From positions 1 through 64,000 of the forward strand of contig JADIMG010000045.1 in the NCBI GenBank assembly GCA_017694875.1: a stretch of 64,000 nucleotides of DNA, read 5' to 3'. The number at the start of each line of letters is the position of its first letter. The stretch's first letter is position 1. Of this stretch, positions 18,430-27,272 are shown piece by piece. Origin of the DNA: Candidatus Gallipaludibacter merdavium. Lineage in GTDB: Bacteria; Bacteroidota; Bacteroidia; Bacteroidales; Paludibacteraceae. Made by a program: the position numbers and the translations under genes. A model generated the notes under the pieces. That model was given only the letters and a program-made list of their open reading frames with translations. It ran no database searches and was not told where the DNA came from.

Positions 18430-19170
18430 ATGGGACGAGCGTTCGAATACCGCAAAGCAAGAAAACTGAAACGTTGGGGAAACATGGCCCGCGTATTTAC
18501 TAAATTAGGAAAAGAAATTACCATTGCCACTAAAGCCGGAGGACCCGACCCCGACACTAACCCACGTTTGCGCGTGCTGATGCAACAGGCTAAAAAGGAA
18601 AACATGCCGAAAGATAACGTAGAACGTGCCATCAAAAAAGCTACTTCCAAAGATTTTACTGACTATAAAGAAATGAACTACGAAGGCTATGGCCCATTTG
18701 GTATTGCCATTTTTGTAGAAACTGCTACAGACAACACCACACGTACTGTAGCCAATATCCGTAGCTATTTTACTAAACACGGAGGATCTCTTGGTACATC
18801 TGGAAGCTTGGAATTCTTGTTTGATCACAAATGTGTGTTCAAAATTGCTCCGAAAGAAGGGGTTGATTTGGATGAACTGGAACTGGAACTGATTGATTAT
18901 GGCGTAGATGAAGTGTTGTATGAAGAAGCTGATGAAGATGAACCAAACTCAACTGCATCCATAGTCCTATATGGTGATTTCCAATCGTATGCTGCCATTC
19001 AAAAATATTTGGAAGAAAACGGATTTGAAATCTATAGTGCTGAGTTTGAACGCATTCCTAATGACGTTAAGGAATTGAATGAAGAACAAAAAGCTTCTGT
19101 ACAGAAATTGCTTGACAAACTGGAAGAAGACGAAGACGTACAAAACGTTTTCCACAATATGGCAGAATAA
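18430..19170 (+). CDS. yebC: YebC/PmpR family protein
   Basis: A 246-residue protein with the family-defining N-terminus (MGRAFEYRKARKLKRWGNMA, then FTKLGKEI and AGGPDPDTNPRL). The DNA-binding-like domain covers about 1-80 and two alpha/beta domains follow (about 81-246). Members have been described as transcriptional regulators (PmpR) and, more recently, as translation factors that relieve ribosome stalling at proline-rich stretches. It has its own promoter and terminator and so is monocistronic. Confidence 0.95.
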   Translation: MGRAFEYRKARKLKRWGNMARVFTKLGKEITIATKAGGPDPDTNPRLRVLMQQAKKENMPKDNVERAIKKATSKDFTDYKEMNYEGYGPFGIAIFVETATDNTTRTVANIRSYFTKHGGSLGTSGSLEFLFDHKCVFKIAPKEGVDLDELELELIDYGVDEVLYEEADEDEPNSTASIVLYGDFQSYAAIQKYLEENGFEIYSAEFERIPNDVKELNEEQKASVQKLLDKLEEDEDVQNVFHNMAE

Positions 19171-19191
19171 TCTAGTATATCCATATATGTG

Positions 19192-19220
19192 AAAGGACAG
19201 CGATGGCTGTCCTTTTTTGT
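19192..19220 (+). terminator. Terminator of yebC
   Basis: AAAGGACAG (19192-19200) and CTGTCCTTT (19207-19215) form a 9-bp stem with a 6-nt loop, followed by a T-run. Confidence 0.85.
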
Positions 19221-19253
19221 TTTTGATTAATCTGATAAACATTTCCTTGAATA

Positions 19254-19285
19254 TTTGTTTTGTTGAATTTGACTTTATATATTTG
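19254..19285 (+). promoter_or_regulatory. Promoter of the DUF2089-YIP1 pair
   Basis: TTTG at 19254-19257, 20 nt, TATATTTG at 19278-19285, both consensus. The ATG at 19316 follows 30 nt later. Confidence 0.7.
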
Positions 19286-19296
19286 CAATCGCAAAT
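19281..19296. promoter_or_regulatory. Candidate operator overlapping the -7 box and start site
   Basis: ATTTGC-AATC-GCAAAT is a perfect 6+6 bp dyad that begins inside the -7 element and covers the expected transcription start. A DNA-binding protein sitting here would block the promoter. The first gene downstream encodes an HTH protein, so autoregulation is the simplest reading. Confidence 0.4.
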
Positions 19297-19315
19297 CAAT
19301 AAAATTAAATACAAA

Positions 19316-19579
19316 ATGAATTTACCAATTCAATGTCCCAGTTGTGGTGATACACTGCATGTCAAAAGTCTGTTGTGTGAGCATTGTGGTACGGAAGTAT
19401 CTGGCAATTATCTTTTACCTCCCATAGCGCGACTCTCACCCGAAAAACAACATTTCCTGCTACAATTCATTCTGTGCAGTGGAAGTTTGAAAGAAATGGC
19501 TGCTTTACGCAAACTCAGTTATCCCACTGTGCGCAATATGCTCGATGACATTATTGCCGAATTAAAATCATTTCAATAA
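19316..19579 (+). CDS. DUF2089-type zinc-ribbon/HTH protein
   Basis: An 87-residue protein starting at the ATG at 19316; an upstream in-frame start at 19217 would lie before the promoter. A four-cysteine zinc ribbon (CPSC at 8-11, CEHC at 21-24) precedes helices that end in the HTH-like MAALRKLSYPTVRNMLDDII. This matches DUF2089, a family of presumed small regulators in which the SYPTVRN helix is diagnostic. The YIP1-like membrane gene follows 20 nt later, and the pair probably works as a regulator and membrane protein module. Function is otherwise unknown. Confidence 0.8.
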   Translation: MNLPIQCPSCGDTLHVKSLLCEHCGTEVSGNYLLPPIARLSPEKQHFLLQFILCSGSLKEMAALRKLSYPTVRNMLDDIIAELKSFQ

Positions 19580-19599
19580 CCCTTTAAATCCACACTGTT

Positions 19600-20163
19600 A
19601 TGAAGAACATGAAGTTATTATTGAATCCCTTTGTCCGGATTGCTGGCCTGCAATCACTTGTGATTGGACTTGTTATGATGGCAGTTACATCTGTCATAGC
19701 CTATTATGCCAATATTGCTTTAGATGGCGTATTGGATATACACATTACTACCCAGCAGCTCACATGGGGCAAAGCATTCCTATATCCGTTTATTTCTGTT
19801 GCTGTACTCATTGTGATTAGCATGATACTGGCTGTGATGGCCAAAACTCATTTCCGGATAATTGATTTGGTAGGAACCATTCTGATGTCACGCATACCTT
19901 TTATCATCGGGGCATGTTGCGGATTTTTTGTAAAGCTTCCTGATGTAAATACAATGGTGGAACATCCGGCATCCATGTTACAGACAAGCATAATATTGAC
20001 AGGAATATGCACCGTATTGGTAATAATTTGGCATGTAGTACTCTACGTGAACTCCATGCGTGTCTCTTGTAATATGACAGGAAAAACACTTTCCATTGTA
20101 ACCATTATTGCCATCATCGTCAGTGAAGTTCTATCAAAATTTCTGCTGGCATGGCTACTGTAA
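19600..20163 (+). CDS. YIP1-like multi-spanning membrane protein
   Basis: A 187-residue protein with five hydrophobic segments (around residues 17-37, 60-83, 88-110, 127-150 and 160-185). The layout and the start (LLLNPFVRIAG) resemble YIP1-domain proteins of bacteria, whose role is unknown. ATGs at 19600 and 19609 are both possible starts. It lies 20 nt behind the DUF2089 gene. The 254-bp gap after it (20164-20417) is AT-rich and holds only the promoter region of fabI. Confidence 0.65.
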   Translation: MKNMKLLLNPFVRIAGLQSLVIGLVMMAVTSVIAYYANIALDGVLDIHITTQQLTWGKAFLYPFISVAVLIVISMILAVMAKTHFRIIDLVGTILMSRIPFIIGACCGFFVKLPDVNTMVEHPASMLQTSIILTGICTVLVIIWHVVLYVNSMRVSCNMTGKTLSIVTIIAIIVSEVLSKFLLAWLL

Positions 20164-20417
20164 GGGACATTGAAATAGGATTTTTCACATCTATCCATGG
20201 CTTGCCTCACAGGTTTCTGAATAGTCCTGTTTATATAATTATAAATAACTAATAATCAGTTATATAATTTGATTTTAGTAGAACTACGAACAAATATGCA
20301 TTCGCCACATACACATGCATTCGTATATTTCTCTACTGCACATTTTAGGCGTTTTCGTGAAATATGCTACTTTTTCCTTACCTTTGCCTTGTTTTCAACA
20401 TACTAATTTAAACAATT

Positions 20418-21275
20418 ATGGGTAACAACTTATTGAAAGGTAAAAAAGGTATTGTATTTGGTGCACTCAATGAAATGTCTATTGCATGGAAAGTTGCGGA
20501 AAGAGTAGTAGAAGAAGGTGCAACCATCACATTATCCAATACGCCGATTGCTGTCCGCATGGGAACAACCAATGCATTGGCAGAAAAACTCAATTGCCAA
20601 ATCATTCCAGCTGACGCAACCAGTGTCGAGGACCTTGAAAATGTATTTAAACAATCAATGGAAATTCTTGGAGGAAAGGTTGACTTTGTACTCCACTCAA
20701 TTGGAATGTCACCGAATGTACGCAAAAAACGTACGTATGACGATTTGGACTATAGTATGCTCAATACAACTTTGGACATATCTGCCATCTCATTTCATAA
20801 AATGTTGCAGGTGGCAAAAAAATTGGACGCTATCAACGAATGGGGGTCAATCGTTGCCTTGACATATATAGCTGCGCAACGCACCATGTATGGATACAAC
20901 GATATGGCAGATGCCAAAGCAATGTTGGAATCTATTGCCAGAAGTTTTGGATATATCTATGGACGTGAACACCACGTACGAGTAAACACCATCTCACAGT
21001 CACCAACCATGACAACTGCCGGTAGCGGCGTAAAAGGATTTGACAGCCTGGTAGACTTCTCTGAAAGAATGTCACCACTTGGCAATGCAACAGCTGACGA
21101 TTGCGCCAACTATTGCGTGGTGATGTTTAGTGACTTGACCAAAAAAGTCACTATGCAAAACCTTTTCCACGATGGTGGTTTCTCCAGTATGGGAATGAGC
21201 TTTAGAGCTATGGAACAATACCTGAAAAGCTTTGATGGCATCAAAGACAAGGATGGTAATATCATTTATGGATAA
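20418..21275 (+). CDS. fabI: Enoyl-[acyl-carrier-protein] reductase (NADH)
   Basis: This short-chain-dehydrogenase enzyme performs the last reduction of each fatty acid elongation round. At 285 residues, it carries the FabI-type cofactor region GIVFGALNEMSIAWKVA near the N-terminus, HSIGMSP, and the catalytic pattern Y-x6-K in YGYNDMADAKA. The first tyrosine of the FabI pair is in TYIAAQRTMYGY. A TACCTTTG -7 box at 20379-20386 precedes it without a good -33 match. marC follows after 39 nt. Confidence 0.95.
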   Translation: MGNNLLKGKKGIVFGALNEMSIAWKVAERVVEEGATITLSNTPIAVRMGTTNALAEKLNCQIIPADATSVEDLENVFKQSMEILGGKVDFVLHSIGMSPNVRKKRTYDDLDYSMLNTTLDISAISFHKMLQVAKKLDAINEWGSIVALTYIAAQRTMYGYNDMADAKAMLESIARSFGYIYGREHHVRVNTISQSPTMTTAGSGVKGFDSLVDFSERMSPLGNATADDCANYCVVMFSDLTKKVTMQNLFHDGGFSSMGMSFRAMEQYLKSFDGIKDKDGNIIYG

Positions 21276-21314
21276 TAGATAGATTATAAAATAAATCTAA
21301 AACAACAAAAACGT

Positions 21315-21962
21315 ATGGATTCAGGCCTCCTTACATTTGCAATACTTTGCTTTACTTCTTTTTTCACATTGGCTAACCCATTGGGAACAATGCCAGTTTT
21401 CCTAAATCAGACAGAAGGCTGTACGGAAGATGAAAGAAAAGCAATAGCAAAAAAATCTACTATTGTTGCATTTTTCACACTCGTTATCTTTGCTTTTTTC
21501 GGTCGATATATTTTTCTTATCTTCGGTGTATCAACCGATGCCTTTAGAATTGCTGGCGGCATTATTATCTTTAAAATAGGATATGATATGTTGCAAGCAC
21601 ACATCACCCACATTAAGCTTAATGAAACAGAAAGAAAAATTCAACATTATACCGACAATATCGCCATTACACCTTTGGCCATTCCCATGCTGTGCGGACC
21701 TGGTTCTATTGCAAACGGCATAGTACTAATGGAAGATGCTGAAACGGCGTGGTACAAGGTAGCCATGATTGTCTCCATAGCATTGGTATATCTGATAACA
21801 TTTCTTATCCTGAGAGCCTCCAACAAACTATATAAATTATTAGGCGAAACAGGCAGCAATGTTATGATGAGGCTAATGGGACTTATCTTAATGGTAATAG
21901 CGGTGGAATGTATGATAAGCGGCCTGAAACCTGTTCTATCCAGCATTATTTCCATGGCATAG
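21315..21962 (+). CDS. MarC family integral membrane protein
   Basis: A 215-residue protein with six membrane helices in two repeated halves. The opening FTSFFTLANPLGTMPVF and the mid-protein ITPLAIPMLCGPGSI are the duplicated NPxG/PxxxGPG family motifs. The family was once linked to multiple antibiotic resistance, a role later disputed; substrates are unknown. Confidence 0.9.
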   Translation: MDSGLLTFAILCFTSFFTLANPLGTMPVFLNQTEGCTEDERKAIAKKSTIVAFFTLVIFAFFGRYIFLIFGVSTDAFRIAGGIIIFKIGYDMLQAHITHIKLNETERKIQHYTDNIAITPLAIPMLCGPGSIANGIVLMEDAETAWYKVAMIVSIALVYLITFLILRASNKLYKLLGETGSNVMMRLMGLILMVIAVECMISGLKPVLSSIISMA

Positions 21963-22120
21963 CAAAAAAATATAACTATCTGATTGAGAGGCGGACATTT
22001 CAAATGACCCGCCTCTTCTTTTATAAATACTCTATATGTCAAACAGCTACCCATAACTTGCCGTATTACAATAAAATCTCTACATTTGTCTTTTATAAAA
22101 ATAAGTATACACAACACACT

Positions 22121-23887
22121 ATGAGAAAACGTTTTTTTACTTTCATATTATTGATTGTCAACCTCTTTATATTAAGAGCTCAACATATTCCACAACACAT
22201 AAGCTATACACAAATCTATGATTACATAGATGAGTTGGCGGCAGATGGTTTTATTCAGGTCAACTCTGTAGTACGTCCATATACACGTGATTTCATAGCA
22301 GAAAAACTGCTGGAGGCACAAGCACATACAGACAAAATGTCAAAAAGGCAAAAGGCAGATTTGCGTTTCTATTTGAATGATTATGCCATTGAACGCGACA
22401 CACTACCCAAAACCTATGTACACTGGACGGATAAAAAAAGTTTTGACCTTTCACTCGTTCAACCCGCATTTCATTATACCGACTCAAATTTCAAATGCCG
22501 CATTGTGCCATTGCTGGGCATGGACATCATTGCCAATCAGAAAGGTGCAGTAGTAAAACGTTGGTATGGAGCTGATTTGCAGATGGACATTGTAAACCAT
22601 GTGTCGGTCTATGCCAACTTGCGTGACAATTCATTCAATGGTTCATGGTTTCTGAGTGATAAATACTTCCCAACAGCTACGGACAAAATGTATGGCGCAC
22701 GCTTGTCACAGCCTTTATATCTCAACAACCTACCGGGATGCGAATATAAGGAAGCTTCCTACGGAGGTGACTATAGTGACATGAGAGGTGGAATTGTCGC
22801 CTATTGCAAATGGGGTAGTATAGGACTTATCAAAGATAATATCATTTGGGGTGACTCATACAACTGTTCGAATATCCTATCTGGTAGAGCGCCATCTTTT
22901 CCCATGATAACGCTAAACATTAAACCGGTCAAATGGTTTGAACTGAACTATATTCACGGATGGCTGGTCAGCAATGTACTCGACAGCACCAATTACTATC
23001 TGGAAAATGTAGGTACGGATACAGAAAAGAAACATTACCGGCCACACAACAAATTCATTGCAGCCAACATGCTCACATTTACGCCCATACCAAAATTGGA
23101 CCTTTCAGTGGGCAATGCCATCATTTATGCAGAGCAAAATGTGCAGCCGGCTTATTTCATTCCTATTGCGTTCTACAAATCCATCGACCACTTCCTCACG
23201 AAAGGTACAAAAACGGAAAACCAAAACTCTCAGCTTTTCATCAATATAAGCTCGCGCAACATTCCACACCTTCACCTTTTTGCATCGGCATTTGTTGATG
23301 AAATCAAGTTTGCACGCTTCAAGCCCTCCAATCCGCAAACAAATCCCATTTCCTACAAGGCAGGATTTAACCTAACCAACTGGCCACTCAAAAACCTTTC
23401 ATTGGTGGCTGAATACACCAGAAGTAACATCATCTGCTATAAACATTCCATCGAAACGCTCTCATGGAAGTCAAGCAGCTATATATTAGGACATTACTTA
23501 GGTGACAATGCTCAGGAAATATTTGTTTCGCTACGCTACCGACCCATCAGAAGCCTCTATTTTGATTTGTCCTATACCAATGCACAAAAAGGAAATGACT
23601 ACGATTATTTGAGAAGCAACATCATAGAAATCATCAGCCAAAAAACCATGCAGGATATTGTATGGAAACAGGACCTTGTATCGTTTGACGCTATCTATGA
23701 AATCTTCAACAATTGTTATGCTAAAATTAACATTTCCTATAATCACGCACGCTCTTCACAACCATCATCCGAACCGATTGAAGGGGAAGTGAGACTTACA
23801 GCGCAGGAATATCTTGACAGATATACCCCGGTATTTTATCAGGGAAAAAACATAACTTTTACATGCGGACTCAATTTTGGATTCTAA
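22121..23887 (+). CDS. Outer-membrane beta-barrel protein, capsule-assembly Wzi-like
   Basis: A 588-residue protein starting at the ATG at 22121; a TACATTTG -7 box at 22081-22088 rules out the longer ORF from 21908. Signal peptide MRKRFFTFILLIVNLFILRA. The N-terminal part (YTQIYDYIDELAADGFIQVNSVVRPYTR) is the short helical segment seen before the barrel in Wzi-like proteins of Bacteroidetes. The remainder is a run of alternating amphipathic strands ending in an aromatic residue (LNFGF), as outer membrane barrels do. Wzi proteins help anchor capsule; that role is inferred. coaE starts 1 nt after its stop. Confidence 0.65.
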   Translation: MRKRFFTFILLIVNLFILRAQHIPQHISYTQIYDYIDELAADGFIQVNSVVRPYTRDFIAEKLLEAQAHTDKMSKRQKADLRFYLNDYAIERDTLPKTYVHWTDKKSFDLSLVQPAFHYTDSNFKCRIVPLLGMDIIANQKGAVVKRWYGADLQMDIVNHVSVYANLRDNSFNGSWFLSDKYFPTATDKMYGARLSQPLYLNNLPGCEYKEASYGGDYSDMRGGIVAYCKWGSIGLIKDNIIWGDSYNCSNILSGRAPSFPMITLNIKPVKWFELNYIHGWLVSNVLDSTNYYLENVGTDTEKKHYRPHNKFIAANMLTFTPIPKLDLSVGNAIIYAEQNVQPAYFIPIAFYKSIDHFLTKGTKTENQNSQLFINISSRNIPHLHLFASAFVDEIKFARFKPSNPQTNPISYKAGFNLTNWPLKNLSLVAEYTRSNIICYKHSIETLSWKSSSYILGHYLGDNAQEIFVSLRYRPIRSLYFDLSYTNAQKGNDYDYLRSNIIEIISQKTMQDIVWKQDLVSFDAIYEIFNNCYAKINISYNHARSSQPSSEPIEGEVRLTAQEYLDRYTPVFYQGKNITFTCGLNFGF

Positions 23888-23888
23888 T

Positions 23889-24482
23889 ATGGCACAAAAA
23901 ACAAGAGTAATTGGAATTACCGGTGGAATAGGGAGTGGAAAATCATTCATATCCAATGAAATAGAACGACGCGGATACGCTGTTTACAATTCAGACCTCA
24001 ATGCAAGGAATATCATTGACACCGACCCGCATGTCATACAGCAATTGAAGCAACTGTTTGGAAATGACATCTATTCCAGCAATGGACTCAACCGACCGGC
24101 TGTAGCCGAGCGGGTATTTGCCAACAAACAACTGTTGCAACAAATGAATGCCATTGTACATCCGGCTGTCAAACAGCATTTCATCACATGGGCAGCTTCA
24201 CAAAAGCAGCCTGTTTTTCTGGAAGCGGCCATTCTGGTGGAAAGCGGTTTTTATGTTTTTTGTGATGAAGTTGTTCTTGTAACCGCACCGCTCGATATCC
24301 GAATCAACAGAGTCCTGAAACGTGACAACACGACACGGGAAGCCATAATCCAACGAATAAGGAACCAGATGCCCGACGAAACATTACGACAATACGCAAC
24401 TGTTGTTGTGAACAATGACGAAACAAAATCTATATCTGATTTGGTTGATGAACTATTCAGAAAGTTAGAGATGTTGAAATAA
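23889..24482 (+). CDS. coaE: Dephospho-CoA kinase
   Basis: This enzyme phosphorylates dephospho-CoA at the ribose 3'-OH with ATP, the last step of CoA synthesis. A 197-residue protein with the P-loop GGIGSGKS at residues 13-20, NSDLNARNI, and the substrate-binding/lid segment LKRDNTTREAIIQRIRNQM. The start is the ATG at 23889, one base after the upstream stop. Confidence 0.95.
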   Translation: MAQKTRVIGITGGIGSGKSFISNEIERRGYAVYNSDLNARNIIDTDPHVIQQLKQLFGNDIYSSNGLNRPAVAERVFANKQLLQQMNAIVHPAVKQHFITWAASQKQPVFLEAAILVESGFYVFCDEVVLVTAPLDIRINRVLKRDNTTREAIIQRIRNQMPDETLRQYATVVVNNDETKSISDLVDELFRKLEMLK

Positions 24483-24535
24483 GTAGATGCTTTCAGCTGA
24501 AAAAGCTATCTTTGCATATATTTTCATGATTCAAT

Positions 24536-26368
24536 ATGGACTTTATCAAGCTACTCAAACGATTCATTCCACCCTATAAAAAGGAAGTGGCACTCAATAT
24601 TCTATTCAACTTGCTCAGTACGCTTTTCAGCCTCGTTTCTTTTGCTGCCATTATACCTATTTTGCAAATCCTTTTCGGATTGTCAGAAGATTATACATCC
24701 TATCAACTGATTGATTGGTCACAAAAATCAAGCGATATAGTAGCTGCACTCAAGAATAACTTGTTCTATTGGATTCAAATCCAAACTGAAAACCAGGGGG
24801 CTGGATGGATTCTTTTGGCGCTCGGCTTTTTCCTCATTATCATGACGTTCCTGAAAGTGGCGTTTTCCTATCTCAGTTCTTTCTTCATGATACCTATACG
24901 AACAGGAGTTCTTAGAGATTTGCGAAGCAGTTTGTATGCCAAGGTGGTTTCACTGCCAATCGGATTCTTTTCGGAAGAACGTAAAGGAGATGTCATGTCA
25001 CGCATGACGTCCGACGTAGCTGAGGTGGAAGCTTCCATCATGTCATCACTCGACATGATGTTTAAAAACCCCATCATGATTATCATCTATTTGGTTACCA
25101 TGTTGCTCATGAGTTGGCAATTGACACTGTTTGTGTTCCTGCTGTTGCCCATCAGTGGCTTCCTTATCGGGAAAATAGGAAAATCCCTGAAAAGCAGGTC
25201 AATGAGAGGACAAGAGCAAACGGGTGAACTGCTTACACAAATTGAAGAAACACTGGGGGGACTCCGTGTTGTCAAAGCCTTCAATGCAGAAAAAAAGTTG
25301 ATTGACCGTTTTGACAACCTCAATGATGAAACGCGTGCGACCTTCAACAAAATTAATCGTCGCTATGCTATGGCTCATCCGGTAAGCGAATTTTTGGGGA
25401 CGGTCGTCATTGCCATTCTCTTGTGGTATGGCGGTGCCCTTATTTTAAGTGCACACAGTCCTATCAGTGCGCCCGAATTCATTTACTATCTGGTCATTTT
25501 CTACAGCATCATCAATCCGGCAAAAGAACTTTCCAAAGCGTCTTATAGCATCAGAAAGGGTGTTGCATCCTTGGAACGTATCGATAAGATACTTAAAACG
25601 GAAAGCAATATAAAAGACCCTGTACATCCCAAAACCATTTCATTCAACAATGAAATTGTGTTCAACCACATTCATTTTGCCTATCAGAAAGACCGACCGG
25701 TTCTCAATGACATTGTGCTCCACATTAAAAAAGGACAGACAGTGGCATTGGTAGGTCAAAGCGGTTCCGGTAAAACGACCATGCTCGATTTGTTGCCACG
25801 CTTTTACGATGTAACAGCCGGACAAATTACCATTGACGGCATTGACATCAGAGAGGTATGTACCAAAGACCTGCGTGCATTGATGGGGAATGTCAATCAG
25901 GAAGCTATCCTGTTCAATGATACTTTCTTCAACAACATTTCCTTTGGCGTGAAAAATGCCACACAAGAGCAAGTGGAAGCGGCTGCACGCATTGCCAACG
26001 CACACGAGTTTATCATGGCAACCCCAGATGGCTATCAGACCACAGTAGGAGACCGAGGCTCACGACTGTCGGGCGGGCAAAGACAACGCATCAGTATTGC
26101 AAGAGCCATTCTCAAAAATCCGCCTATACTGATTCTCGATGAGGCAACTTCTGCACTGGATACAGAGTCGGAAAAACTGGTACAGGAAGCTCTGGAAAAC
26201 CTGATGAAAAACAGAACCACTTTGGTTGTGGCTCACCGTCTCTCCACTATCAAGCGTGCTGATTTGATATGCGTTATGCAAGACGGTAGAATTGTTGAAC
26301 GAGGCACACACGACGAACTGTATGCTCTCGGAGGATATTACACCAAACTATGGCAAATGCAAAAATAA
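24536..26368 (+). CDS. ABC exporter, MsbA-like (permease-ATPase fusion)
   Basis: A 610-residue half-transporter. Six membrane helices lie in the first 330 residues, and the nucleotide-binding domain has Walker A GQSGSGKTT, signature LSGGQRQR, Walker B ILILDEATSALD and the switch histidine in VVAHRLST. All motifs are intact. It is most like the lipid A/lipid exporters of Bacteroidetes, but drug or peptide export cannot be excluded. A TATCTTTG -7 box at 24507-24514 may start its own transcript after coaE. Confidence 0.88.
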   Translation: MDFIKLLKRFIPPYKKEVALNILFNLLSTLFSLVSFAAIIPILQILFGLSEDYTSYQLIDWSQKSSDIVAALKNNLFYWIQIQTENQGAGWILLALGFFLIIMTFLKVAFSYLSSFFMIPIRTGVLRDLRSSLYAKVVSLPIGFFSEERKGDVMSRMTSDVAEVEASIMSSLDMMFKNPIMIIIYLVTMLLMSWQLTLFVFLLLPISGFLIGKIGKSLKSRSMRGQEQTGELLTQIEETLGGLRVVKAFNAEKKLIDRFDNLNDETRATFNKINRRYAMAHPVSEFLGTVVIAILLWYGGALILSAHSPISAPEFIYYLVIFYSIINPAKELSKASYSIRKGVASLERIDKILKTESNIKDPVHPKTISFNNEIVFNHIHFAYQKDRPVLNDIVLHIKKGQTVALVGQSGSGKTTMLDLLPRFYDVTAGQITIDGIDIREVCTKDLRALMGNVNQEAILFNDTFFNNISFGVKNATQEQVEAAARIANAHEFIMATPDGYQTTVGDRGSRLSGGQRQRISIARAILKNPPILILDEATSALDTESEKLVQEALENLMKNRTTLVVAHRLSTIKRADLICVMQDGRIVERGTHDELYALGGYYTKLWQMQK

Positions 26369-26374
26369 GAGAAA

Positions 26375-27130
26375 TCAACGCAACCGGCGTCTGAATTCCG
26401 CACACATAATGGCTGTTGCAGCAGATACATTGAGTGATTCTGAAGTAACAGCTCCAGCTGGATAATTGGGAATAAGCAGCTTGCGGGTAATACATTTCTC
26501 TACGTCGGCAGAAATGCCTCTTCCTTCACTTCCCATCACTATAATGCCCGATGCAGAGAGTGGGGTAGCATACATGTCTTCTCCATCCAGAAATGTGCCG
26601 TAAACAGGCGTTTTGTCCTTGCAAGCATTCAAGACAGCCACCAAATCAACATAATGCACTTTGACACGTGCCAATGCGCCCATTGTGGCCTGCACTGTCT
26701 TGGGGTTGTATATATCTGCACAAGTGGATGAACACAGCAAGGTATCTATGCCAAACCAATCGGCAATACGCATGATGGTGCCCATATTGCCCGGATCTTG
26801 TATGCCATCCAATGCCAAAACCAGCTTTCCACACAATGTTTCCAACTTGAAATCATATTGCGGTTGCTCAAACAAAGCCAAAACATGTTGTGGCGTGCGC
26901 ATCAACGACGCCGAATGCATTTCGTCCGCTGATATTTCAACCGTTTCGCAGTCGGGCAACTGGCCTGCAGAAGCTAACCAATCAGCTGTTGCAGCCAGCA
27001 AACGGCACTGGAAATAGGGTAAAATGTCACGCACCAACTTGTCTCCTTCTGCCAAAAACAAACCGGTTTCGTTACGGAATTTCTTGTGCTCCAAAGAGCG
27101 AATAAGCTTTATTTTGCTTTTCGATAACAT
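26375..27130 (-). CDS. TrmH/SpoU family RNA 2'-O-methyltransferase
   Basis: A 251-residue knotted (SPOUT) methyltransferase using SAM. The three motifs are in order: IQDPGNMGTIMRIADWFG, IVMGSEGRGIS and IPNYPAGAVTSESLNVSAATAI. An N-terminal substrate-binding domain (residues 1-95) is present. The exact rRNA or tRNA target is unknown. It is converging with the ABC exporter (6-nt gap) and diverging from tamL. A second, distinct SpoU gene is at 49221. Confidence 0.88.
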   Translation of the reverse strand: MLSKSKIKLIRSLEHKKFRNETGLFLAEGDKLVRDILPYFQCRLLAATADWLASAGQLPDCETVEISADEMHSASLMRTPQHVLALFEQPQYDFKLETLCGKLVLALDGIQDPGNMGTIMRIADWFGIDTLLCSSTCADIYNPKTVQATMGALARVKVHYVDLVAVLNACKDKTPVYGTFLDGEDMYATPLSASGIIVMGSEGRGISADVEKCITRKLLIPNYPAGAVTSESLNVSAATAIMCAEFRRRLR

Positions 27131-27227
27131 ACAAACGAACTACTTTTAATCTCATGCAAAGCTATTGTTTTTTCCGAACTTCTGAAAATTATCCTACACA
27201 ACTGTTTCCTTCATCCGCAAATAATTG

Positions 27228-27235
27228 TATATTTG
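27228..27235 (+). promoter_or_regulatory. -7 element of tamL
   Basis: TATATTTG matches the consensus. The -33 region has TTTC rather than TTTG (27205-27208). The start codon at 27273 lies 37 nt downstream. Confidence 0.5.
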
Positions 27236-27272
27236 CATATTTAATCTACCGATAAATACGATTCCTGTGCCA

